From Megamerina dolium (lineage: Eukaryota; Arthropoda; Insecta; Diptera; Megamerinidae), in the NCBI GenBank assembly GCA_963854835.1, contig OY978525.1, positions 81,035,775 to 81,099,774 on the forward strand: a stretch of 64,000 nucleotides of DNA. The letters are read 5' to 3'. Position numbers and translations under genes: made by a program. Under the pieces are notes generated by a model. That model did no database searches, was not told the origin of the DNA, and worked only from the letters and a program-made list of their open reading frames with translations. Of this stretch, positions 40,407-51,744 are shown piece after piece (within the stretch, counting starts at the first letter, position 1; every line of letters begins with the position of its first letter).

Positions 40407-41801
40407 GTGGGTTGCCCCATCATTCACATTTCACAACTAGAGCGTGTGCCAAGCAGCTTGACTATTGATGGAAAATTGGACAATATGGAATTCATGTTAA
40501 CCCTGGACACTGGTGCATCACATTCTATAATCAAGAGCGATTTGGTAAAGAGGTTTGAGCCTTTAATGGCAATAAAATTGCGTACAGCAACGGGTGAGGA
40601 TGCACAAATTCTGGGTAAGATAAAGAAACGAGTATCTATTGGAAATTACACGTGGGAACATGAATTCATTGTGGCTGACATCATCGATGACGTAATAATT
40701 GGTGTTGATTTTATGATTGACAACGGATTTACGTTAGATTTAAATCAACGGATACTGCGCTATGCAAATGTCGAACTACCATTGAACATCGGTTACAAGC
40801 GTAGTGGGAACATCAAACGAGTACTGGTATGTCAACGCCAAGAGGTTCCAGCAAAATCAGAAGCTGTGATATGGGCACAGATGAATGTGGATGATGGGAC
40901 AGGCAAGTTGTGGCTGGTGGAAGCAGATAAAGAAATAACGAATAAAAACATCATACTTGGTAGGACGTTAGTAGAACCTAAAGAAAATGGAATAGTACCG
41001 GTGCGAATATTAAATCCAACTAATACATCTACAGTTGTAAAGAAAGGAATGATTGGTCATTGCCAGGAAGTTACTGCCGTAGTAGACTGCAAAAAGGGTT
41101 CGTCGATAAAAAGTGGAAGATCAGGAACTGGCAAGGCGGAAATAAAAGCACAGATGGAAGAATGGGCAGGTGTGCTTACCAAACAGCAAAAAGAAAAGGT
41201 TTTACAAGTATTGGAGAAGTACAGTTCTATATTTTCTTCAAATGGAAAAACTGGAGGACGAACAACCATCGTGAAGCATCACATTGACACCGGTGATTCT
41301 ATACCAATTCGTCAAACACCACGACGAGTTCCATTGGCCAAAAGAGACGAAGCCATTAAGCTGATTTCCGATATGCAGAAACAAGGTGTTATTGAACCAT
41401 CAGCGAGTCCATGGAGTTCACCAGTTGTGCTGGTAAAGAAGAAGGATGGAAGTACTCGATTCTGTGTGGATTACAGAAAGTTAAATGATATTACGAAAAA
41501 AGACAGCTATCCACTGCCAAGAATCGATGACACTCTGGACACACTATCTGGTGCGAAGTGGTTCTCAACTCTTGATTTGCAAAGTGGCTACTGGCAAGTA
41601 GAACTTGGTAAGGAAGACAAAGAGAAAACAGCTTTCAGTATTGGCGATGGTCTATGGCAATTTACAGTCATGCCATTTGGTTTATGCAATGCGCCAGCTA
41701 CTTTCGAACGTTTGATGGAGCGTGTACTCAGAGGACTACACTGGAAAACGTGCTTGGTGTACCTCGATGACATTATTGTGATGGGAAAAGATGGGAAATG
41801 A
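40407..41801 (+). pseudogene. pol: Gypsy copy B pol, truncated after the RT catalytic box
   Basis: Protease and RT up to YLDDIIVMGKD, then a stop one codon past the join with inverted sequence at about 41795. RT carries KTAFSI at the position where copy A has KTDFSI. RNase H, integrase and the 3' LTR are absent. Confidence 0.88.
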
Positions 41802-43294
41802 CACTACGTCATTTATCTTTGCTATAATCTCATATGGTCCTTCCCAATGAGTCTGTAGTTTAGGGGACAGGCCTTTCTTTCGTTGTGGATTATGAAGCAT
41901 TACAAGCTCTCCTTCATAGAACCCTTTTGAATTTGCTTTCAAGTCATACCTGGCCTTCATCTTATCGCTTATCATCTGTGACCGCTCTCTGATGAACTGA
42001 TGTACTTCATCCAACAGTTCCCGCTTTTCGCTAATATAATTACCTTCGGTTGATCTCGTTGGTGTTACAACTCCAAATTTTAAATCAGCTGGCAGTCTTA
42101 ACTCGTTTCCAAAAATTGCCATTGCCGGCGTAGTAGCCGTCGTATCATGTTGTGCGCATCGATATGCCATGAGGAACATTGGTATATGTACATCCCAGTA
42201 TCTTTGGTATTTATCTACGACTTTTCTCAAATATTCCTCCAAGGTACGGTTAAATCGTTCTACCATGCCATCAGATTGTGGATGCAAAGGTGTTGTACGA
42301 GTTTTGTATATACCCAGCATACGGCATATCTCTTGGAATACAACTGATTCGACATTTCGACCTTGGTCTGAGTGTAACTCCATCGGTACACCAAAACGAG
42401 TAACCCATTGGTTGACGAATACATCCGCAACTGTACTAGCTTCTTGATTTGGAATGGGTATACTTCAGGCCATTTACTGAAGTAATCTATAACCACCAGA
42501 ACATACTTGTTTCCTGCGTTGCTTATTGGAAATGGCCCAGCAATTCGCTCAAATGGAGCACCCACGGTGTATTGGTGCATCTTACCACGACTTTTCTTAG
42601 TGGGACCTTTGGCCATTGCACATTGCTTACACTTCCGAATCCAATCAGTGACATGGTCATGACATCCAACCCAATAAAATCGTTTGTTTATTTTCTCGAC
42701 GGTTTTGGTGATTCCCAAATGCCCTCCACTGGAGGCATTGTGATACTCAGCTATCACTTCATTTATTCTTGCCTTGGGTACCACTAGAAGATCATTAGTG
42801 ACTTTTCCATCCTCACTTTCCCATGTTCGGAATAAACATCCGCCTCGTAAGTGCAGGCTTTGCCACTGCGCCCAGTATGCCTTTGCTATTGGACTCTCAT
42901 TAGCCATTTCTTGCCAATCTGGACGTATGCCCTGCTCCTTGTATTTCATGATCTTTGAGAGATCCGGGTCGTTCCGTTGATCTTCTTGAACTCGTTCGGT
43001 GGTCCATGACTCTTCCGATAATACATTCGTAAGTCGTAGGTTAACAATGTGATTCTGGCTTCCTACCCGAGAGCAATGTTTGCTATCTACGGTGCAAGTA
43101 CGAGGATATGGAGTATCAGCCTTACCACGATGAATGACATCACGATCTTCCTTTCGTTGTCCTGGTGAATTCGATCTTTGTTGCTTGCGTCGTAGACGAC
43201 AATTACGCGCCATGTGTCCTCTTTGATCGCATATGAAGCACTTACCGGTAAATTTATTTTTGTGTTGATTCCTTGTTCTTTCTTTAGGCTTCAT
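41796..43294 (-). pseudogene. Gypsy copy C integrase region fused to gag knuckle (minus)
   Basis: The frame 43294-42260 starts in a gag zinc-knuckle segment (CFICDQRGHMARNC) and runs straight into the region just before integrase (CTVDSKHCSRVGSQ), as in copy D. Protease, RT and RNase H are missing. The one-base deletion at YPFQIKK is the same as in copy A, and the rest of integrase is in the frame 42383-41736. It also lost MD of MDIAGP by a 6-base deletion. It ends abruptly at the inverted join with copy B. Confidence 0.87.
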
Positions 43295-43366
43295 ACTCGA
43301 TTGATTGCAATCACGCGCTATATGCCCTCGTTTGTCGCAAATGAAGCACTTTCCATTAAACCTGTT

Positions 43367-44590
43367 TTAGCGTCGACCTGCTCTTGCTTCAGACTGAACT
43401 ACTGATTTTACTACCTGACGCACTGCTTCAACCAGATGTGATGTTTTCCCCTCTAGTTGGCGTACTCCTGGCACTGGCCGACACATCAAACTGGCGGCTT
43501 CAAACGTCAATGCACTACTGACTGTTTCGGTATAAGTATTCCTTGGTGACATGACTAGGACACGCTTTGTCTCTCCATCACGTATGCCATCTATGAAAGC
43601 TTCTATTTTGATTTTTTCGACGAACTCTTCCGAATTACCGGAGAACGCTAGATGACATAAGCGCTCAATATGGAAGCGAATTCCTGAAGGCTCTCATTAC
43701 TCCGTTGCACTCGCGATTTCAATTCCACTCGATGTAATTGACTCTTGTATTCATTTCCATATTTTCGCTGGAGTGTGTCCATCAGTGACTGATAGCTACC
43801 ACGATCTTTCTCTGGAATCATCTGTAACACATCGGAAGCATTACCTTTTAATGCGACTATTAAAGCAGCAGTCTTGTCGCTATCATCCCATTGATTCTTC
43901 GAAGCTGTTGTCTCGAATTGAAGCTTGAAGATATTGAATGGCGTGCTTCCGTCAAATGTTGGTGGCTTTAGTTTGATTGTACTTGAATCTCTAATCACTG
44001 ATGTGGCTGGTCCATTTATTTTTAGTTGGTTGAGATCGTGCTGTAATTTCTCGAACTTATCTTCCAAGTCATCTACATGTTCCTTCAGATCCATGACTTT
44101 TTTATTAATGGTTCCGGAAATTTCCTGAAATCTAATCTCAATTCCTTTTTATAGATTTTCGATGACCTATTCTCGTCAAGCCGAACCTTCTTGAATTTCC
44201 ACGCAATTCAGCCGAATGTTCTTGAAGCTTGTAGTCAATTGTTTTCTGGAATTCTCCCATAGCGTTTTCTTGATGTACCGAATGTTCTTGAAACTTGGAG
44301 TCAATGCGAGACGCATTTTCTTGTAGCTGTTGTTGCTGCTGTTGCATCATGGTTTTCATGAATTTCATGAGTTGCCCACTCGAATCTATTTTGCTCTCTT
44401 CCTCAGCGTGCACAACTGCTTGTATATCGGCTTCCTCAAAGAACTCATGTTCTTCTACATTAATTCCCTTAGCCTCCATAGCTTGCCTCAGCCTCACCAG
44501 CAGTTCCGCCTTTGCACCTGATGACGATAGATTCATCTCTACCAACAGCTTTTTAAGCTGGTCCACTTTAAGTTGGTCAATTTTCACCAT
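43367..44590 (-). pseudogene. gag: Gypsy copy C gag (minus), frameshifted
   Basis: Pieces 44590-44138 (SAP-like region and coiled coil), 44094-43648 (gag core) and 43552-43367 lie in order on the minus strand, separated by small deletions and stops. Belongs to the same element as 41796-43294, whose 5' LTR is at 44620-45040. Confidence 0.85.
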
Positions 44591-44619
44591 CTTTACAGAA
44601 TCCCACTTCTGACACCAAT

Positions 44620-45040
44620 TGTTACGTTTTTATTCTGTGAACGTTTAATTCTATTTGAATTACCTTGTTCGATCACTGGATTCTGTTAATGATAACTGCA
44701 ACACTTATTTTATACAACTATATACAGCAACAATTTATTTAATAATCTCTATTTACAATCAACTATTTACTATAACACTTAAATGTACTTGCAACTTTTG
44801 CCTCTGTATCAATGTTTTCACAATCACGTTCGGAATTAGATTGATTCTCACTTCTCAACACTGGCTCTATTTATACTCTGTTGGCAACACCCCAGAATCT
44901 TCCTTTATCGAGATAATTCTCTTCCTTTCTCGTTGGCTTGTTCTGGTTATCGCTTATATTTTTTGTTGACATTCGTGTCGATGCTGCCAATAGTGTCAGT
45001 CACAATAGTGATGAGTAACCAACTATCGATACTCGTTACA
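44620..45040 (-). repeat. 5' LTR of gypsy copy C (minus)
   Basis: 421 bases, reading TGTAACGAGTAT to ACGTAACA on the minus strand, followed by the same tRNA-Leu-type primer site. Slightly shorter than the 437-440-base LTRs of copies A and D. Confidence 0.9.
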
Positions 45041-45052
45041 GTATTAATATAT

Positions 45053-45493
45053 TGTTACGTTTTTATTCTGTGAGCGTTTAATTCTATTTGAATTACCTTG
45101 TTCGATCACTGGATTCTGTTAATAATAACTGCAACATATATTTTATACAAATATATACAGCAACAATTCATTTAATAATCTCTTTTTACAATCAACTGTG
45201 CTTACAATCAGCTATTTACAATAACACTTAAATGTACTTGCAACCTTTGCCTCTGTATCGATGTTTCTGCAATCACGTTCGAGATCAAATTGATTCTCAC
45301 TTCTCAACACTTGCTCTATTTATACTCTGTTGGCAACACCCCAGAATCTTCCTTTATCGAGATTCTTCTCTTCCTTTCTCGTTGGCTTTTTCTGGTTATC
45401 GCTTATTTCTTTATGTTGACATTTGTTCCGATGCTGCCAACATTCGTGTCAGTCACAATACTAATGAGTAACCAACTATCAATACTCGTTACA
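45053..45493 (-). repeat. Solo LTR of a diverged subfamily (minus)
   Basis: 441-base LTR with many differences from its neighbours (for example a GTGAGCG end and extra ATCAACTGTGCTTACA), flanked on both sides by ATATAT (45047-45052 and 45494-45499). With no internal region it looks like the product of LTR-LTR recombination. Confidence 0.85.
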
Positions 45494-45501
45494 ATATATT
45501 G

Positions 45502-46084
45502 TTCCCAAATGCCCTCCACTGGAGGCATTGTGATACTCAGCTATCACTTCATTTATTCTTGCCTTGGGTACCACTAGAAGATCATTAGTGACTTTTCCAT
45601 CCTCACTTTCCCATGTTCGGAATAAACATCCGCCTCGTAAGTGCAGGCTTTGCCACTGCGCCCAGTATGCCTTTGCTATTGGACTCTCATTAGCCATTTC
45701 TTGCCAATCTGGACGTATGCCCTGCTCCTTGTATTTCATGATCTTTGAGAGATCCGGGTCGTTCCGTTGATCTTCTTGAACTCGTTCGGTGGTCCATGAC
45801 TCTTCCGATAATACATTCGTAAGTCGTAGGTTAACAATGTGATTCTGGCTTCCTACCCGAGAGCAATGTTTGCTATCTACGGTGCAAGTACGATGATATG
45901 GAGTATCAGCCTTACCACGATGAATGACATCACGATCTTCCTTTCGTTGTCCTGGTGAATTCGATCTTTGTTGCTTGCGTCGTAGACGACAATTACGCGC
46001 CATGTGTCCTCTTTGATCGCATATGAAGCACTTACCGGTAAATTTATTTTTGTGTTGATTCCTTGTTCTTTCTTTAGGCTTCAT
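45502..46084 (-). pseudogene. Gypsy copy C' integrase N-terminal part (duplicated, minus)
   Basis: Duplicate of the gag-knuckle/pre-integrase segment. It stops at HLG, where the duplication joins the solo LTR flank, so only part of the integrase zinc finger is kept. Confidence 0.85.
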
Positions 46085-46156
46085 ACTCGATTGATTGCAA
46101 TCACGCGCTATATGCCCTCGTTTGTCGCAAATGAAGCACTTTCCATTAAACCTGTT

Positions 46157-47380
46157 TTAGCGTCGACCTGCTCTTGCTTCAGACTGAACTACTGATTTTA
46201 CTACCTGACGCACTGCTTCAACCAGATGTGATGTTTTCCCCTCTAGTTGGCGTACTCCTGGCACTGGCCGACACATCAAACTGGCGGCTTCAAACGTCAA
46301 TGCACTACTGACTGTTTCGGCATAAGTATTCCTTGGTGACATGACTAGGACACGCTTTGTCTCTCCATCACGTATGCCATCTATGAAAGCTTCTATTTTG
46401 ATTTTTTCGACGAACTCTTCCGAATTACCGGAGAACGCTAGATGACATAAGCGCTCAATATGGAAGCGAATTCCTGAAGGCTCTCATTACTCCGTTGCAC
46501 TCGCGATTTCAATTCCACTCGATGTAATTGACTCTTGTATTCATTTCCATATTTTCGCTGGAGTGTGTCCATCAGTGACTGATAGCTACCACGATCTTTC
46601 TCTGGAATCATCTGTAACACCTCGGAAGCATTACCTTTTAATGCGACTATTAAAGCAGCAGTCTTGTCGCTATCATCCCATTGATTCTTCGAAGCTGTTG
46701 TCTCGAATTGAAGCTTGAAGATATTGAATGGCGTGCTTCCGTCAAATGTTGGTGGCTTTAGTTTGATTGTACTTGAATCTCTAATCACTGATGTGGCTGG
46801 TCCATTTATTTTTAGTTGGTTGAGATCGTGCTGTAATTTCTCGAACTTATCTTCCAAGTCATCTACATGTTCCTTCAGATCCATGACTTTTTTATTAATG
46901 GTTCCGGAAATTTCCTGAAATCTAATCTCAATTCCTTTTTATAGATTTTCGATGACCTATTCTCGTCAAGCCGAACCTTCTTGAATTTCCACGCAATTCA
47001 GCCGAATGTTCTTGAAGCTTGTAGTCAATTGTTTTCTGGAATTCTCCCATAGCGTTTTCTTGATGTACCGAATGTTCTTGAAACTTGGAGTCAATGCGAG
47101 ACGCATTTTCTTGTAGCTGTTGTTGCTGCTGTTGCATCATGGTTTTCATGAATTTCATGAGTTGCCCACTCGAATCTATTTTGCTCTCTTCCTCAGCGTG
47201 CACAACTGCTTGTATATCGGCTTCCTCAAAGAACTCATGTTCTTCTACATTAATTCCCTTAGCCTCCATAGCTTGCCTCAGCCTCACCAGCAGTTCCGCC
47301 TTTGCACCTGATGACGATAGATTCATCTCTACCAACAGCTTTTTAAGCTGGTCCACTTTAAGTTGGTCAATTTTCACCAT
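46157..47380 (-). pseudogene. gag: Gypsy copy C' gag (duplicated, minus)
   Basis: Duplicate of 43367-44590 with the same frame breaks, so those lesions predate the duplication. Confidence 0.85.
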
Positions 47381-47409
47381 CTTTACAGAATCCCACTTCT
47401 GACACCAAT

Positions 47410-47830
47410 TGTTACGTTTTTATTCTGTGAACGTTTAATTCTATTTGAATTACCTTGTTCGATCACTGGATTCTGTTAATGATAACTGCAACACTTATTT
47501 TATACAACTATATACAGCAACAATTTATTTAATAATCTCTATTTACAATCAACTATTTACTATAACACTTAAATGTACTTGCAACTTTTGCCTCTGTATC
47601 AATGTTTTCGCAATCACGTTCGGAATTAGATTGATTCTCACTTCTCAACACTGGCTCTATTTATACTCTGTTGGCAACACCCCAGAATCTTCCTTTATCG
47701 AGATAATTCTCTTCCTTTCTCGTTGGCTTGTTCTGGTTATCGCTTATATTTTTTGTTGACATTCGTGTCGATGCTGCCAATAGTGTCAGTCACAATAGTG
47801 ATGAGTAACCAACTATCGATACTCGTTACA
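47410..47830 (-). repeat. LTR of duplicated copy C' (minus)
   Basis: Duplicate of the LTR at 44620-45040; one substitution noticed near 47610. Confidence 0.9.
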
Positions 47831-47842
47831 GTATTAATATAT

Positions 47843-48285
47843 TGTTACGTTTTTATTCTGTGAGCGTTTAATTCTATTTGAATTACCTTGTTCGATCACT
47901 GGATTCTGTTAATAATAACTGCAACATATATTTTATACAAATATATATACAGCAACAATTCATTTAATAATCTCTTTTTACAATCAACTGTGCTTACAAT
48001 CAGCTATTTACAATAACACTTAAATGTACTTGCAATCTTTGCCTCTGTATCGATGTTTCTGCAATCACGTTCGAGATCAAATTGATTCTCACTTCTCAAC
48101 ACTTGCTCTATTTATACTCTGTTGGCAACACCCCAGAATCTTCCTTTATCGAGATTCTTCTCTTCCTTTCTCGTTGGCTTTTTCTGGTTATCGCTTATTT
48201 CTTTATGTTGACATTTGTTCCGATGCTGCCAACATTCGTGTCAGTCACAATACTAATGAGTAACCAACTATCAATACTCGTTACA
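47843..48285 (-). repeat. Solo LTR, duplicated copy (minus)
   Basis: Duplicate of 45053-45493 with an extra AT pair. It is followed by ATATAT and then directly by the 5' LTR of copy D in the opposite direction. Confidence 0.88.
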
Positions 48286-48291
48286 ATATAT

Positions 48292-48728
48292 TGTAACGAG
48301 TATCGATAGTTGATTACTCATCACTATTGTGACTGGCACTATTGGCAGCATCGAAACGAATGTCAACAAAAAGAAATAAGCGATAACCAGAACAAGCCAA
48401 CGAGAAAGGAAGAGAAGAATCTCGATAACGGAAGATTCTGGGGTGTTGCCAACAGAGTATAAATAGAGCCAGTGTTGAGAAGGAAAATCAATCTACTTCC
48501 GAACTTGATTGCGAAAACATTGATACAGAGGCAAAAGTTGCAAGTACATTTAAGTGTTATAGTAAATAGTTGATTGTAAACAGTGTTGATTGTAAATAGA
48601 GATTATTAAATAAATTGTTGCTGTATATAGTTGTACAAAATAAGTGTTGCAGTTATCATTAACAGAATCCAGTGATCGAACAAGGTAATTCAAATAGAAT
48701 TAAACGCTCACAGAATAAAAACGTAACA
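48292..48728 (+). repeat. 5' LTR of gypsy copy D
   Basis: TGTAACGAG to ACGTAACA, 437 bases, with TATAAATAG and AATAAA as in copy A. Confidence 0.93.
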
Positions 48729-48730
48729 AT

Positions 48731-48747
48731 TGGTGTCAGAAGTGGGA
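48731..48747 (+). other. Primer binding site of gypsy copy D
   Basis: Same tRNA-Leu-type site as in copy A, two bases after the LTR. Confidence 0.75.
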
Positions 48748-48757
48748 TTCTGTAAAG

Positions 48758-51706
48758 ATGGTGAAAATTGACCAACTAAAAGTGGACCAGCTTAAAAAGC
48801 TGTTGGTAGAGATGAACCTATCGTCATCAGGTGCAAAGGCGGAACTGCTGGTGAGGCTGAGGAAAGCCATGGAGGCTAAGGGAATTAATGTAGAAGAACA
48901 TGAGTTCTTTGAGGAAGACGATATACATGCAGTTGTGCACGCCGAGGAAGAGAGCAAGGTAGATTCAAGTGGTCAACTCATGGAATTTATGAAATCCATG
49001 ATGCAACAGCAGCAGCAGCAACTGCAAGTAATTAATGCGAAGTTACAAGAACATTCGGCTGAATTGCGTACGGAAATTCAAGGAAATGCGTCTCGCACTG
49101 ACTCCAAGTTTCAAGAACATTCGGTACGGCAAGAAAACGCTATGGGAGAATTCCAGAAAACAATTGACTACAAGCTTCAAGAACATTCGGCTGAATTGCG
49201 TATGGAAATTCAAGAAGGTTCGGCTCGACAAGAACACGTCATCGAAAATCTACAAAAAGGAATTGAGATTAGATTTCAGGAAATTTCCGGAACCATTAAT
49301 GAAAAAGTCATGGATCTCAAGGAACATGTAGATGACTTGGAAGATAAGTTCGAGAAATTACAGCACGATCTCAACCAACTAAAAATAAATGGACCAGCCA
49401 CATCAGTGATTAGAGATTCAAGTACAATCAAATTAAAGCCACCAACATTTGACGGAAGCACGCCATTCAATATCTTCAAGCTTCAATTCGAGACAACAGC
49501 TTCGAAGAATCAATGGGATGATAGCGACAAGACTGCTGCTTTAATAGTCGCATTAAAAGGTAATGCTTCCGAGGTGTTACAGATGGTTCCAGAGAAAGAT
49601 CGTGGTAGCTACCAGTCACTGATGGACACCCTCCAGCGGAAATATGGAAATGAATACAAGAGTCAATTACATCGTGTGGAATTGAGATCGCGAGTGCAAC
49701 GGAGTAATGAGAGCCTTCAGGAATTCGCTTCCGATATTGAGCGCTTATGTCATCTAGCGTTCTCCGGTAATTCGGAAGAGTTCGTCGAAAAAATCAAAAT
49801 AGAGGCTTTCATAGATGGCATACGTGATGGAGAGACAAAGCGTGCCCTAGTCATGTCACCAAGAAATACTTATGCCGAAACAGTCAGTAGTGCATTGACG
49901 TTTGAAGCCGCCAGTTTGATGTGTCGACCAATGCCACGTGTACGCCAACTAGAAACAGAAACAGCAGATCTGGTTGAAGCAGTGTGTCAGGCATTCAAAT
50001 CTGTAGTGCAGCCTGAAGGAAGAACAACAGGTCGACGCGAAATCAAATTTACTGGTAAGTGCTTTATTTGCGACAAACGAGGGCATATAGCTCGTGATTG
50101 CAATCAATCGAGTATGAAGCCTAAAGGAAGAACAAGGAATCAACACAAAAATAAATTTACCGGTAAGTGCTTCATATGCCATCGAAGAGGACACATGGCG
50201 CGTAATTGTCGGCTACGATGCAAGCAACAAAGATCGAATTCACCAGGACAACGAAAGGAAGATCGTGATGTCATTCATCGTGGTAAAGCTGTTACTCCAT
50301 ATCATCGTATTTGCACCGTAGATAGTAAACATTGTTCTCGGGTAGGAAGCCAGAATCACATTGTTAAGCTACGACTTACGAATGTATTGTCGGAAGAGTC
50401 ATGGAAAACCGAACGAGTTCAAGAAGATCAGCGGAACGACCCAGATCTCGCAAAGATTATGGAATATAAGGAGCAGGGCATACGTCCAGATTGGCAAGAA
50501 ATGGCTAATGAGAGTCCAATAACGAAGGCATACTGGGCGCAGTGGCAAAGCCTGCACTTACGAGACGGATGTTTATTCCGAACATGGGAAAGTGAAGATG
50601 GAAAAATCACTTATGATCTGCTGGTGGTACCCAAGGCAAGAATAAATGAAGTGATAGCTGAGTATCACAATGCCTCCAGTGGAGGTCATTTGGGAATCAC
50701 CAAAACCGTCGAGAAAATAAAGAAACGATTTTATTGGGTTGGATGTCATGACCATGTCGCTGATTGGATTCGGAAATGTAAGCAATGTGCAATGGCCAAA
50801 GGTCCCACTAAGAAAAGTCGAGGTAAGATGCACCAATACACCGTGGGTGCTCCATTCGAGCGAATTGCTATGGACATAGCTGGACCATTTCCAATAAGCA
50901 ACGCAGGAAACAAGTATGTTCTGGTGGTTATAGATTACTTCAGTAAATGGCCTGAAGTATACCCCATTCCAAATCAGGAAGCTAGTACAGTTGCGGATGT
51001 ATTCGTCAACCAATGGATTACTCGTTTTGGTGTACCGATGGAGTTACACTCAGACCAAGGTCGAAATTTCGAATCAGTTGTATTCCAAGAGATATGCCGT
51101 ATGCTAGGTATATACAAAACTCGTACAACACCTTTGCATCCACAATCTGATGGCATGGTAGAACGATTTAACCGTACCTTGGAGGAATATTTGAGAAAAG
51201 TCGTAGATAAATACCAAAGAGACTGGGATGTACATATACCAATGTTCCTCATGGCATATCGATGCGCACAACATGATACGACGGCTACTACACCGGCAAT
51301 GGCAATTTTTGGAAACGAGTTAAGACTGCCAGCTGATTTAAAATTTGGAGTTGTAACACCAACGAGATCAACCGAAGGTAATTATACTAGCGAAAAGCGG
51401 GAACAGTTGGATGAAGTACATCAGTTCATCAGAGAGCGGTCGCAGATGATAAGCGATAAGATGAAGGCCAGGTATGACTTGAAAGCAAATTCAAAAGGGT
51501 TCTATGAAGGAGAGCTTGTAATGCTTCATAATCCACAACGAAAGAAAGGCCTGTCCCCTAAACTACAGACTCATTGGGAAGGACCATATGAGATTATAGC
51601 AAAGATAAATGACGTAGTGTATCGCATTCAACGTGCCTGGAATAAAAGAGCAAAGTTTAAAGTAGTGCACTTAGAGCGACTTGCGCCATATCGAGGGGAA
51701 GTATAA
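48758..51706 (+). CDS. Gag-integrase fusion protein of RT-less gypsy element
   Basis: Single uninterrupted frame of 982 codons. Order: SAP-like domain (about 4-40); Gln run and coiled coil with repeated LQEHSAELR segments (about 85-225); gag core (about 240-395); two CCHC knuckles, CFICDKRGHIARDC (434-447) and CFICHRRGHMARNC (471-484); then directly the pre-integrase spacer and integrase. Integrase has the HHCC finger (from about 637), catalytic Asp706, Asp766 and Glu802 (spacing D-35-E) and a GPYEI module near the C-terminus. The region that holds protease, RT and RNase H in copy A is deleted in frame, and the gag stop and frameshift signal are gone. Everything needed for particle assembly and integration seems present. 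It would rely on the full-length relatives for reverse transcription and cleavage. Whether it is expressed is unknown. Confidence 0.9.
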   Translation: MVKIDQLKVDQLKKLLVEMNLSSSGAKAELLVRLRKAMEAKGINVEEHEFFEEDDIHAVVHAEEESKVDSSGQLMEFMKSMMQQQQQQLQVINAKLQEHSAELRTEIQGNASRTDSKFQEHSVRQENAMGEFQKTIDYKLQEHSAELRMEIQEGSARQEHVIENLQKGIEIRFQEISGTINEKVMDLKEHVDDLEDKFEKLQHDLNQLKINGPATSVIRDSSTIKLKPPTFDGSTPFNIFKLQFETTASKNQWDDSDKTAALIVALKGNASEVLQMVPEKDRGSYQSLMDTLQRKYGNEYKSQLHRVELRSRVQRSNESLQEFASDIERLCHLAFSGNSEEFVEKIKIEAFIDGIRDGETKRALVMSPRNTYAETVSSALTFEAASLMCRPMPRVRQLETETADLVEAVCQAFKSVVQPEGRTTGRREIKFTGKCFICDKRGHIARDCNQSSMKPKGRTRNQHKNKFTGKCFICHRRGHMARNCRLRCKQQRSNSPGQRKEDRDVIHRGKAVTPYHRICTVDSKHCSRVGSQNHIVKLRLTNVLSEESWKTERVQEDQRNDPDLAKIMEYKEQGIRPDWQEMANESPITKAYWAQWQSLHLRDGCLFRTWESEDGKITYDLLVVPKARINEVIAEYHNASSGGHLGITKTVEKIKKRFYWVGCHDHVADWIRKCKQCAMAKGPTKKSRGKMHQYTVGAPFERIAMDIAGPFPISNAGNKYVLVVIDYFSKWPEVYPIPNQEASTVADVFVNQWITRFGVPMELHSDQGRNFESVVFQEICRMLGIYKTRTTPLHPQSDGMVERFNRTLEEYLRKVVDKYQRDWDVHIPMFLMAYRCAQHDTTATTPAMAIFGNELRLPADLKFGVVTPTRSTEGNYTSEKREQLDEVHQFIRERSQMISDKMKARYDLKANSKGFYEGELVMLHNPQRKKGLSPKLQTHWEGPYEIIAKINDVVYRIQRAWNKRAKFKVVHLERLAPYRGEV

Positions 51707-51731
51707 AAACTTGTTCGGGACGAACAAGGTT

Positions 51732-51744
51732 AAGAGGAGGGCAG
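51732..51744 (+). other. Polypurine tract, copy D
   Basis: AAGAGGAGGGCAG immediately upstream of the 3' LTR. Confidence 0.8.

Larger units (their letters stand above)
42712..45501. repeat. 2.79 kb tandem duplication, first copy
   Basis: The segment from the integrase finger of copy C through its gag, 5' LTR and solo LTR. The next 2.79 kb repeat it with only a handful of substitutions. Breakpoints are TTCCCAAATG on the left and ATATATTG on the right. Confidence 0.92.
45502..48293. repeat. 2.79 kb tandem duplication, second copy
   Basis: Differs from the first copy by a few point changes (for example near 45893, 46321, 46621 and 47610) and an extra AT pair in the solo LTR. The left join cuts integrase inside HLG. 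The right edge falls two bases into the LTR of copy D. Confidence 0.92.
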
